Source: Hemicentrotus pulcherrimus (taxonomy: Eukaryota > Echinodermata > Echinoidea > Camarodonta > Strongylocentrotidae). From it: a stretch of DNA of 16,182 bases. The stretch's first letter is position 1, and every line of letters begins with the position of its first letter. The notes under the pieces were generated by a model. It had not been told where the DNA came from. It saw nothing but the letters and a program-made list of their open reading frames with translations, and did no database searches. This document shows positions 7,801-13,809 of the stretch, piece after piece. The DNA lies in contig BEXV01000098.1 of assembly GCA_003118195.1 (NCBI GenBank), positions 257,204 through 273,385 of the forward strand, in the 5' to 3' direction. The position numbers and the translations under genes are program-made.

Positions 7801-9291
7801 GTCTTTATAGACAGGTTTGAATGTATAACGTTATGTTATTATTTTAATGTTGTGTTTCTCTATTTTGTATTTACCCTGCACAGAGTGTACCTGAAGTATC
7901 ACACAGTGAGACAGGTTGTTTGTGGTGGACTACTAGGAATCCTATTGGCAGTGCCTTGGTTTATTATCACACAGGTTTGTAATATATACTTGACCAATCT
8001 TCTCTCAGTCAAACACTGGAATATTTCTGCCCTCTTGTCTTGTGTAATACACATGTGAAGAGTTTAATTCCAAAAGGAGCTAAAATGAATTTTCATAAAT
8101 TCTGAGAAAAAGAAATTGTTAACCAGATTTTGTACAGGCATCTATGGATAAGTAATATTAGAAGGTGCATTTAGGTAAAAACGGGTACTTTAGTGAACAA
8201 TGTTCTGATATCAATTACTTAATTTTCATCAAAAGTGGATTTAGCTCCTTTTGGAATTAAGCTCATATATGCTACACACATGGCTGATCAATCAAAAACA
8301 AATTTGCTTGGGTGATTTGCTCCCGGGACAGTTGCTTTTAATAAGGCTTTTTTTGTGAGGGTTTATCCAGTGAGGGTTAGGGCTAGGGTTAGGGTTATAT
8401 CTTGGGTCCTGGGCCCTGTCGCATTCCTTATGTTCTCTGGTATGAATACACCGCACGAGTTTCATTTAATTTTCCATTTGTTTCACAGGTAGTGTTGACA
8501 CCGTTGTTACCGTAGCTACTGTTCTCTAGTATGAAATCACCCCTCAAGTTTCATTTTGTTTTACATTCGTTTTGCAGGTGGTGTTAACGCCGTTGTTTCC
8601 GTATCTGGTGTCCTGGCCTATCTGTGAATATTTCCTGATCCGAGACTCTACCCTCATTCCCAACGTGCTCTGGTTTGAATACACCACTGCCAGGACAGAA
8701 GCCAGGTAACACATCTCACCATTTGCCTTTCATTGCTTTTCACTAGGAGTTCATAACTAACAGGGATACCAGTCTGAATTCTTGCTACCACTTATAGCAA
8801 TATACATTCCCATTATGCATTGCACCTCCTTGACCTCAGTATTTTTTTGCAGACACAATAACTTTTAGTGATTCTAAAACAGGTATTCTGCTATACTTAG
8901 ATACATAAAATAATTGTTTATTTGTTTCTTACGTTCTTAAAAATATATTGAAATGTACTAGCCTATTCATTAAGTCAGTATGAATGAAAATAATTCATAA
9001 GATGAGTTAAGAATATTCACCAATTTTTACTTAAAAACAGTTCTTTTTTAATTCCACTACTGGTATACATTGCAAATTTAACGATTTTGATGAAATTTTC
9101 TTATTCTTGAATGGTCTAAAGTGCTACAACATGAATGATTCAAAATTTGTCATTGATCTTGTATTAATCATAACTCATGGCATTGTAGATCAAGACGATG
9201 CAAAAACGCTACTCCTTTAAACATAGTTGCCAATTTCATTTCCCTTTTTTGCAGGACTAGGCAGAGGAAACTGGGCAACAAGATGTCATGA
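1775..9291 (+). CDS. DOLPP1: Dolichyldiphosphatase 1, seven exons, 5' partial
   Basis: Joined exons 1775-1875, 2689-2773, 4618-4726, 5251-5349, 7884-7974, 8578-8705 and 9255-9291 give one frame of 216 residues, numbered here from the split Asp at 1775. The family enzyme hydrolyses dolichyl diphosphate to dolichyl phosphate on the luminal face of the ER, recycling the N-glycan carrier. PAP2 motif 1 is KNTIQEPRP (Lys52, Arg59, Pro60), motif 2 is MPSSHSQ (His81) and motif 3 is [12 protein letters not shown] (Ser131, Arg132, His138). By family knowledge His138 would be the nucleophile and His81 the general acid. Motif 3 ends in Gln142 where generic PAP2 enzymes have Asp; as I recall the human protein also has Gln. 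Hydrophobic stretches lie near residues 9-28, 35-51, 85-98, 116-130, 143-161 and 163-180. Collinearity with human DOLPP1 (238 residues) runs to the basic C-terminus. About 25 N-terminal residues are missing. Introns are all GT-AG, phases 1, 0, 1, 2, 2, 0, 2 from intron 1 on. No promoter is visible. Confidence 0.95.
1876..2688 (+). other. DOLPP1 intron between E2 and E3
   Basis: GT-AG intron with no gene. It holds a C-run/T-run (2456-2480) and a weak direct repeat: CAGACAACTTGGGAGT near 2214 and CAGACTAACTTGGGAGT near 2400, which may bound an old repeat. The reverse-strand open frame at 2273-2638 has no recognisable content. Confidence 0.7.
2689..2773 (+). CDS. DOLPP1: DOLPP1 exon E3 with PAP2 motif 1
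   Basis: The acceptor cctgtag has a T-rich tract upstream; the donor is G|gtacag. Phase 0 in, phase 1 out. It codes residues 35-62, including EGVNW and KNTIQEPRP, the K-x6-RP motif 1 that binds the phosphate. It closes with Cys-Arg and the first base of a Gly codon finished in E4. Confidence 0.95.
3106..3404. mobile_element. Foldback MITE-like element, GGGGTGTTTCACAAA family
   Basis: Terminal inverted repeats of about 28 bp: the left end (3106-3133) reads GGGGTGTTTCACAAAGATCC, and the right end (3376-3404) is its complement apart from one extra G and one base near the tip. A second inner pair (AAGTTGGA near 3131, TCCAACTT near 3354) extends the match. There is no open reading frame inside. 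TGTA flanks both ends and may be a target duplication, but this is weak. The same terminal word heads the elements at 10901 and 12449. Confidence 0.75.
3486..3718. mobile_element. Foldback MITE-like element
   Basis: Left end AAGGGTTCAGCGACATAAAG (3486 on) pairs with the reverse complement of the right end, AAGGGGTCAGTGACACAAAG (3718 backwards), with a few mismatches. An inner segment, CACAAAGACGTAACTCC near 3571, also pairs with the right arm (GGAGTTAGGTCTTTGTG), so the element is partly nested or duplicated. It has no coding capacity. Confidence 0.65.
3957..4462. mobile_element. Non-autonomous DNA transposon, about 505 bp, long degenerate TIRs
   Basis: Starts AAGGCTGTG and ends CGCAGCCTT. 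Inside both ends the inverted similarity continues through GTACTCGAGTA and GAATA(C/T)T... to GGC(G)GCCATTTT, giving arms of roughly 90 bp with gaps. TAGTAAT occurs on both sides (3949-3955 and 4465-4471), suggesting a 7-8 bp target duplication as in hAT-like elements. A TTAA (3955-3958) at the left edge is an alternative reading. The middle has a T-run (4049-4064) and a GC-rich GGCCGGCCGG patch. No transposase is encoded. Confidence 0.7.
4618..4726 (+). CDS. DOLPP1: DOLPP1 exon E4 with PAP2 motif 2
   Basis: Acceptor tatttcag, donor AG|gtaaga. Phase 1 in, phase 2 out. It codes 35 whole codons, residues 64-98: a loop with an N-D-T glycosylation sequon (residues 64-66), then [11 protein letters not shown] with the motif 2 His81, then the hydrophobic run [14 protein letters not shown]. 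An ATG 73 bases upstream (4545) extends the open frame into the intron, but the clean acceptor and the family alignment set the exon start at 4618. Confidence 0.95.
4727..5250 (+). other. DOLPP1 intron between E4 and E5
   Basis: GT-AG intron. It contains a G-run (about 4752-4762) and a possible retroelement relic at 5014-5151. Otherwise AT-rich with no recognised feature. Confidence 0.7.
5014..5151 (+). pseudogene. Possible relic of a non-LTR reverse transcriptase C-terminus
   Basis: One frame reads [16 protein letters not shown], then [17 protein letters not shown] and a stop at 5149-5151. The spacing F-K-x2-L-(D/E)-x2-W followed by a short charged tail resembles the extreme C-terminus of many CR1-like non-LTR reverse transcriptases as I remember them. 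The frame is closed by a stop at 5012 and nothing upstream is recognisable, so at most a short dead fragment remains. Chance cannot be excluded. Confidence 0.3.
5251..5349 (+). CDS. DOLPP1: DOLPP1 exon E5
   Basis: Acceptor catttgcag, donor AG|gtgagt. It is 99 bases, phase 2 in and out, so it could be skipped without a frame shift. It codes residues 100-131: a polar stretch [16 protein letters not shown] followed by a membrane segment ending VSGS. The Ser and the split Arg that follows begin motif 3 (SR), which continues in E6. Confidence 0.94.
5550..5597 (+). repeat. A-rich (AAAAC)n-like low-complexity tract
   Basis: Runs of AAACA/AAATA units between about 5550 and 5597. It is not preceded by a recognisable retroposon body, so I call it simple sequence and not a poly(A) tail. 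Confidence 0.7.
6042..6265 (+). mobile_element. tRNA-derived SINE
   Basis: A tRNA-like head has box A TGGTTTAGTGG (6046-6056) and box B GGTTTGAATCC (6090-6100), spaced as in a Pol III internal promoter. The body follows, with CTCTGGCAAGACATTAATCC, a CACTCTCCACCCAG stretch and AAATGGGTACCTGG, which I remember as common in marine invertebrate SINEs. It lies in the sense orientation within the intron. The 3' boundary is uncertain and no clear target duplication is seen. The tRNA part lacks a convincing acceptor stem, so it is not a functional tRNA gene. Confidence 0.75.
7643..7825. mobile_element. 183-bp foldback repeat, copy 1
   Basis: Begins TACAGTCAAACCTG and ends CAGGTTTGAATGTA, an inverted pair. 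The interior repeats the words 'agaccac' and 'tctttatag' in both orientations ('aaagaccac...tggtcttta'), as in a degenerate internally repetitive hairpin. A diverged relative of nearly equal length lies at 15201-15381. It ends 58 bases before exon E6. Confidence 0.65.
7884..7974 (+). CDS. DOLPP1: DOLPP1 exon E6 with PAP2 motif 3
   Basis: Acceptor ctgcacag, donor CACAG|gtttgt (a weak donor, +3 T). Phase 2 in, phase 0 out. The first base completes the motif 3 Arg, then [10 protein letters not shown] supplies the catalytic His138 and the family's Gln142. A membrane segment [19 protein letters not shown] follows. It begins only 58 bases after the end of the 183-bp repeat at 7643-7825. Confidence 0.95.
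8060..8264. mobile_element. Foldback MITE-like element, 205 bp
   Basis: GAGTTTAATTCCAAAAGGAG and following bases (8060-8084) pair with the reverse complement of 8240-8264 at 24 of 25 positions. The interior is AT-rich without an open frame. The short, well-conserved TIRs suggest a fairly recent insertion. I do not recognise the family. Confidence 0.75.
8373..8396 (+). repeat. Interstitial telomere-like tract
   Basis: Four AGGGTT units, one carrying a T-to-C change (AGGGCT). A partial unit, 'gagggttta', occurs a few bases before. TTAGGG is the usual deuterostome telomere repeat. The flanking 'tttgctcccgggacagttgc' could mean that the tract belongs to a dispersed repeat instead. Confidence 0.75.
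8411..8460 (+). pseudogene. Decayed copy of the 3' coding part of DOLPP1 exon E7
   Basis: Read in frame this gives [12 protein letters not shown], against [13 protein letters not shown] in the real exon (8661 on). At the base level, 26 of 31 positions match from CATTCC to ACACC (8422-8452). It is followed by intron-like T-rich sequence instead of a proper donor. Confidence 0.7.
8432..8609 (+). repeat. Two 89-bp tandem units spanning the E7 acceptor
   Basis: Unit 1 is 8432-8520, unit 2 is 8521-8609. Both run GTTCTCT(G/A)GTATGAA..., a T-rich stretch ending in (CA)CAG or TGCAG, then GT(A/G)GTGTT(G/A)AC(A/G)CCG. Unit 2 carries the real acceptor and the first 32 bases of E7. Unit 1 carries an equivalent acceptor at 8488. 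Confidence 0.85.
8489..8545 (+). pseudogene. Internally deleted, stopped copy of exon E7
   Basis: After acceptor-like tttcacag, the sequence reads VVLTPLLP and then TAG, where the real exon reads VVLTPLFPY. The next bases (8521 on, GTTCTCTAGTATGAA) resemble the exon's VLWFE coding region, so the copy joins the two ends of E7 with the middle missing. Splicing into it would end the protein at once. Confidence 0.75.
8578..8705 (+). CDS. DOLPP1: DOLPP1 exon E7
   Basis: Acceptor ttttgcag, donor CCAG|gtaaca. It is 128 bases, phase 0 in, phase 2 out. It codes residues 163-204: VVLTPLFP, a hydrophobic stretch, then [15 protein letters not shown], which is highly conserved in the family. Decayed copies of both ends of this exon lie directly upstream (8411-8577), with a second acceptor-like site at 8488; see findings. 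Confidence 0.95.
8706..9254 (+). other. DOLPP1 intron between E7 and E8
   Basis: GT-AG intron, AT-rich. I see no repeat, foldback or coding remnant in it. Confidence 0.75.
9255..9291 (+). CDS. DOLPP1: DOLPP1 exon E8, coding part and stop
   Basis: The acceptor ttttttgcag is strong. The first base completes an Arg codon, then [11 protein letters not shown] and TGA (9289-9291). The basic tail matches the RQRKLG-T/N-K end of vertebrate DOLPP1, with Lys at position -3 as in human. The exon continues into the 3' UTR. Confidence 0.94.
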
Positions 9292-9870
9292 CGCAAGCAT
9301 TTGATGTAAACCTGCCTCTCCCTCTCCCCCTTGCTGTCAAGCGACCGAGTTTATTCTGTGATTGAGCCTGATGACCCAACCAAACAGTCCTAAGCACGCA
9401 ATGGCGATATTTAACATTTTAATCTTGTTGATGAGAGAGGGGGCACATCGTTGGTGTATTTTATATGAGAAGTATTTTTTATCTGAGAGAAGATATTATC
9501 ATATAGTATTATGCATTCTCTTGATGGTATTACAACAGGCACTTCTGCATTCTAGAAGTTTTAAGAGTTTAATATTGAATGTTGATTATTTAAAAATTTT
9601 GAAGGGGAGAATTATTGGAATTTCTCTGACCCCTAATGATCTTTTTGGTGAAAAGGTTGTAGGTTTGGCAATGAGTATATTCACCCCCGTCATTGTACAA
9701 CCACATGAAAGGACTTAATTGGATGCATTTTGTGTGAGAAAAACAAAATTGAGGGAGATTTAAAAAATTATGGAAAGTAATATTTCTTACATTGCTCACT
9801 CATGCCAGTCATTTTAAAGCTGAAGAGCTTTGGATTTGGTTGAATAAACTTTACATATTTTGCAAACCAG
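9292..9870 (+). other. DOLPP1: DOLPP1 3' UTR (predicted)
   Basis: Sequence from the stop codon to just past the first good AATAAA. It opens with a pyrimidine-rich patch (about 9312-9331) and becomes AT-rich. An open stretch at 9362-9718 has no family signature and starts with TTG, so I treat it as untranslated. The end is inferred from the poly(A) signal, not seen. Confidence 0.6.
9843..9848 (+). promoter_or_regulatory. Poly(A) signal AATAAA for DOLPP1
   Basis: Canonical AATAAA in TTGAATAAACTTTACAT, 552 bases after the stop. Cleavage would be expected at about 9858-9878. Other AATAAA hexamers occur further down (for example near 10046, 10361 and 11341), so a longer alternative 3' end is possible. 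Confidence 0.6.
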
Positions 9871-10899
9871 AATTCACAGGGTTAAGCAGCATCATTAAAA
9901 GTATTACAAAAATGAAATGCCTCGGTTTTTTGACGTGTAAATGAGTGGTAACCGTGAGCAACAAAGGTCCTACACGTATTCACTTTTTAGGTCTGTGTCA
10001 GTAGATAGGAAATGTGAAGCATATTACACTTTACATTATCTCAAAAAATAAAAACAAAAATTGCAGTTTATTGCTGCATATGTAAACAGGGTTTTATTTA
10101 TAAGATCTTCTTTCTTTTTTTCTTGGAATGAGCGGTGTCAGTTTATGGAGACTTGTGGACAGGGAATAATAAGCTTTCTCCAGCTTCAAGCTAATCACTT
10201 AGCAATTTAGTTTAAAACCCCTATTGAAAGGCAAGTACAACTGGGTAGTCCAATTTAATTGAGATTAAATGATAATACTTAACATTTTAATTATAAATTC
10301 AAGCAGAAAATGCTTTGTAAAATACCAAATACAAAATAAGCATTGATTTATTTTCTTGCAATAAACCAAAAAAATTGAATACTACAGTAAAACTTTTAAT
10401 CAAATTGTAATTAAGATTGAAATAGAAATAGAGAATCATTAAGGAAATGGGGGAGGGGGGGGGGAGGCCAAACTTCCTATGTTATTATCTGATCTAACCT
10501 GATATCTAGTACATAAAGTGGCAAAATGCAATCCATTGCAAAACTTTATTGGCAGTTCTTCATTTCAGTTTATTTACAGTGCAGTGTTACTAGCCAATAC
10601 ATTTTCTTCAATTTGTTGCAAATATGTTGCTTGGCATTTAAGTATGAAAATGGAACCAAATATTTTAGTCCGTAGAAATTTCTATCTGTTCGTGGATTAA
10701 TACATGACACATTTATTCACCGAGTTGAACCCAGAAAAGGATAATTTGGTGAGCTTGTCGTGCTTACTCAGTCATCTGAAAGTTGTTTTTGTGCACACCA
10801 GACACTCATGTAAAGCCATACTATACTAAAAGAACTACCACAATCCCCTCTAGCACCATCTCAGGTCAGCTGTATCAGTATGGTCCTGTATTACTCCCT
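9871..10899. other. Intergenic, nothing recognised
   Basis: AT-rich sequence after the gene. It has a purine/G-run (about 10447-10467) and several AATAAA hexamers, but no exon, foldback or RNA gene that I can support. Confidence 0.6.
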
Positions 10900-11027
10900 G
10901 GGGGGTGTTTCACAAAACTTGTCATCAGTGACAAATGGCAGTTTTTGTTATAAGCTACTGAAATCCTTGCTCCTGATTGGTTATCGGCAGATTTGTCATT
11001 GAAAAAGGGCTCTGTAAAATAGGTCCC
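10900..11027. mobile_element. Foldback element, GGGGTGTTTCACAAA family, copy with both ends
   Basis: The left end reads GGGGTGTTTCACAAAACTTG. The right end CTGTAAAATAGGTCCC is a degenerate complement of it. Inside, TCAGTGACAAAT (near 10926) pairs with ATTTGTCATTGA (near 10991). The first 95 bases match 12455-12552 with about ten differences, in the same orientation. Confidence 0.7.
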
Positions 11028-11940
11028 AGCTCCTCTAGCTGGGCTGTTGGTTCTTGCTTTGAGTCATCTGTCTGTGAAGCGGCAACTAGGTATTGGGTTA
11101 CACACTGTTGGCAAGCTGACCATGAGATGCCACTGTGCAATAAACGATATGCTAAGGAGGAATGATCATCAGTGTTTGCTTAATACCGCATACACTTTAA
11201 AGCTAATCTTGAGCTCTAGTATGGGCGTCGTATGTCGAGAGAACATGGCTATAATTCATTCTGGATTTGATATCCTGCAGTAGATTGATTGTTTGAAACG
11301 TTAAGATAAAAAACAACCTCACAAAAACTGGATGGAAATCAATAAAAACCACAACTCTCACTTGCACATAGTGACCTGTGTGTAATATACTCATGGTGTT
11401 GGGCCTACTTACCCAGATTTCCTCATCTATCTCTGCTCATTACTCAGCCACTATACATTTTCTACCAAAATTGTTGGCACATGTCATTTATTAGTAATCT
11501 TGAACATTCAGTGTAAGTTTTGTAGGATTCTGTGAGAATTTATTTTCTATATTTTATCAGAACTCGAGTTTATCTTTAATATCACATACACTTTAATACT
11601 AATTAAGTCTTTTGTCTTCCTCTCCATATTGTTTTCACTTTTCTTTCCTACACTGTGAGATGATAAATTTTTTAATTAGCTAAAAGGTACAACTGAAATC
11701 ACATTTTGAATGTTGAGTTAATGGCAATAACATTTTAATTTTCATGTTTGCCTGGTGAGGAAAAAAAATTGAGTGATATGTGATTAAATTGTACTTAAAA
11801 TGGACTTATTTTTAAACTTTTTTTCGCTACTTTAAAAAAAAAAAGTTTTGATTGATTGATTGATTTGTGAGATTCATCAACAAGGAAGCATTGATGGTAA
11901 CAAGACTTTGAGATTGTGTTTTTAAAAATGCTGCCCATGG
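11028..11940. other. Intergenic, nothing recognised
   Basis: AT-rich. It contains a short (GATT)n run near 11848-11863 and an A-run near 11833. Overlapping open frames on both strands near 10955-11394 partly fall in the repeat and show no family signature. Confidence 0.6.
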
Positions 11941-12180
11941 CTTCAAGATTGTTAACTGAGAAGGAAAAACTGATTGCATGTACTACAACAGTATAAAATA
12001 AAGTGCAGGCTTGTTGCCAATTTGATGCTTCAGGATTGTTAACTGAGAAGGAAAAACTGATTGCAAGTACTACAGCAGAATAAAGTACAGGCTTGTTGCC
12101 AATTTGATGCTTCAGGATTGTTAACTGAGAAGGAAATACTGATTGCAATAAAGTGCAGGCTTGTTGCCAATTTGATGCTG
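11941..12180 (+). repeat. Three-copy minisatellite, 87/82/about 70 bp units
   Basis: Units start at 11941, 12028 and 12110, each with CTTCA(A/G)GATTGTTAACTGAG, then GAAGGAAA, then CAGGCTTGTTGCCAATTTGA. Copy 2 lacks a few bases around 'gtataaaataaag'. Copy 3 also lacks the 'gtactaca(g/a)ca' segment. The open reverse-strand frame through the array is a product of the repeat. Confidence 0.9.
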
Positions 12181-12448
12181 CATATAGCTTTCAGTGGTCA
12201 TGGTTGAAGCAGAAATACTGCTTTAAAAGTTACCTGTCTAGCTGAAATGGTAATCATGTATTGCATTGTACATGCATTATGGGATTGGTAGAAACTGAAA
12301 GATAGTGAAAATTGTTTTTGTAATAGCAAACCATAAGAATAGCTTTCCAGGAACGATTTGAAGAACGATATTGAGCTGGTACAAATAGTTTGATTGTTTC
12401 AAGCCAATGCATACTGACAGTTTTACTTGCCATCTTTGTGAGAGATAA

Positions 12449-12552
12449 GGGGGGCATTTCACAAAACTTGTCATCAGTGACAAATGACAGTTTCTGTTAA
12501 AAACTACTGAAATCCTTGCCTCTGATTGGTTATCAGCAGACTTGTCACTGAT
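12449..12552. mobile_element. Foldback element, GGGGTGTTTCACAAA family, second direct copy
   Basis: Reads GGGGCATTTCACAAAACTTG and matches the 10901 copy over about 95 bases. ATCAGTGACAA (12472 on) pairs with TTGTCACTGAT (12542-12552), giving an internal hairpin. The right terminus seen in the other copy is not found, so the element may be truncated. Confidence 0.7.
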
Positions 12553-13430
12553 TTTTGTCATTTGAGATTTGAACAGAATGACGATTCTCACAGAGGAAGA
12601 AACAATCAGACATCCAGTTAATTTTCTTTAATAAGCTGCCGGAGAGTGAATACCAGTATTTACCCCTTGCAATGTGATTGAAATAGAGATGTCTAACATT
12701 GCTGGTTCCAGTAACTGGTTCCAGTAATATGCATAATTTTTTCTGTCTTATCTAGCTCTAGACCAGAGCGAGAGTGCTTTATTGTTACAGTGCGTATTGC
12801 ATATAATGACTGCTGCTATGTCAGAAAGCTTTGGGCAACACACCTGAAGATTTACCATCATGTGCAAAATTGATGAACACCTGAAGGGTACTGGTATTTT
12901 TTTTATTTGTTGGTGTTAGATGGAGAAGAGTGAAGAATGTGAACGCAGAGTTTCATGTTGAATGAAGGGACTGACTAGAACCCCATTTACACAACCAGAG
13001 ATGGGAGAGACTTTTAATGCTGCGTTCAGACTACAGGAAATTTTTGTGAAACTCGTATAAAAAAACGTATAAATCATTGTATAGCGAAAGGAGTATACAG
13101 ATGAGAAAGCAACATCGTTCAAAGAAACGTTGTATAGAGAAACTAATTTTGAAGAGGTCAGTTGACCTGATAGCTGGCCAATCCTATGTGCACGCTTGTG
13201 ATAAGTCCTGCCCAGTTTTTTTTGTACGAGACAACTGAGACCATGTTAGACTAGAGCGGAACGCTGATTCTTTATCAAGTTCTCATTCGAAACGATGCTC
13301 AAACTTGCGTTTCGATTTTGACGTTTCATTATAAATGACTTTCAGACTAAAACAAAAGAAATAAATGATTGTATAGCTGTACAATGAATGATCCTGGCAA
13401 TCTGAATGTGGGGTTATTTTGTCTTTCATT
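12553..13430. other. Intergenic, nothing recognised beyond a 13-bp duplication
   Basis: CTGGTTCCAGTAA occurs twice in perfect tandem (12702-12714, 12715-12727). The remainder has no gene. 'aaccccatttacacaacc' and 'tgcgttcagactac' look like repeat-derived words, but I cannot define an element. Confidence 0.55.
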
Positions 13431-13511
13431 GAAGGAGAAGTCCACCCTTGCTGGCTGTTATGAAAGCAGAGGGGGAAAAAATCCAGTTAAGAAGCTTCCG
13501 TCCTGAGCTTT

Positions 13512-13734
13512 CACTATGAACATGATGGACAAAGAAAGCGGACAAATAACAGTTCCTCATTTAGACAAAGGAACATCCCTTCACTGCTATTATGTAAAAA
13601 TATGTAGACCAGGTGTCACATGCATATTCACCTGTTCTACACATTTTTACATAATAGCAGTGAAGGGATGTTCCTTTGTCTACCTGAGGAACTGTATATT
13701 TTGTCCGCTTTCTTTGTCCGTCATGTTCATAGTG
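13512..13734. mobile_element. Palindromic MITE, arms about 104 bp, CACTA-type ends
   Basis: The left arm (13512-13615) begins CACTATGAACATGATGGACA. The right arm (13629-13734) is its reverse complement with a few substitutions and a 2-base gap, around a 13-base centre. The ends read CACTA...TAGTG, flanked on both sides by TTT. CACTA ends with a 3-bp duplication are the signature of the EnSpm/CACTA superfamily, so I infer a CACTA-derived MITE. The open frames on the two strands are mirror images of the same arms. Confidence 0.8.
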
Positions 13735-13765
13735 TTTATTCATGATCGTTTAAGGTGCTCTAATT

Positions 13766-13809
13766 GCAGAGTGTGTGTTGCAGAGTCGCAGAGTGTGTGT
13801 TGCAGAGTC
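13766..13809 (+). repeat. 22-bp perfect tandem duplication
   Basis: GCAGAGTGTGTGTTGCAGAGTC twice in a row without a mismatch, with a third partial start (ACAGA). It lies 31 bases after the palindrome. Confidence 0.9.

Larger units (their letters stand above)
5350..7883 (+). other. DOLPP1 intron between E5 and E6 (largest)
   Basis: A 2.5-kb GT-AG intron. It contains an A-rich AAAAC-type tract (about 5550-5597), a tRNA-derived SINE (6042-6265) and a 183-bp foldback repeat (7643-7825) close to the acceptor. 6270-7640 is AT-rich with no gene or repeat that I recognise; open frames on both strands at 6626-7158 look random. Confidence 0.75.
7975..8577 (+). other. DOLPP1 intron between E6 and E7
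   Basis: GT-AG intron. It contains a foldback element (8060-8264), a telomere-like tract (8373-8396) and decayed copies of exon E7 (8411-8577), each listed separately. Confidence 0.8.

Noticed and set aside
9362..9718. 118-codon frame downstream of the stop codon
   Set aside because: No ATG at its start, AT-driven Ile/Leu content and a position inside the predicted 3' UTR.
11795..12148. Reverse-strand frame with an internally repeated protein
   Set aside because: The repeat of ISFSFSVNN-like blocks reflects the minisatellite at 11941-12180 and not a protein repeat family.
10900..12552. CRISPR-like spaced repeats
   Set aside because: The two matching 95-bp copies are foldback mobile elements 1.5 kb apart in animal DNA; there are no regular short repeats or spacers.
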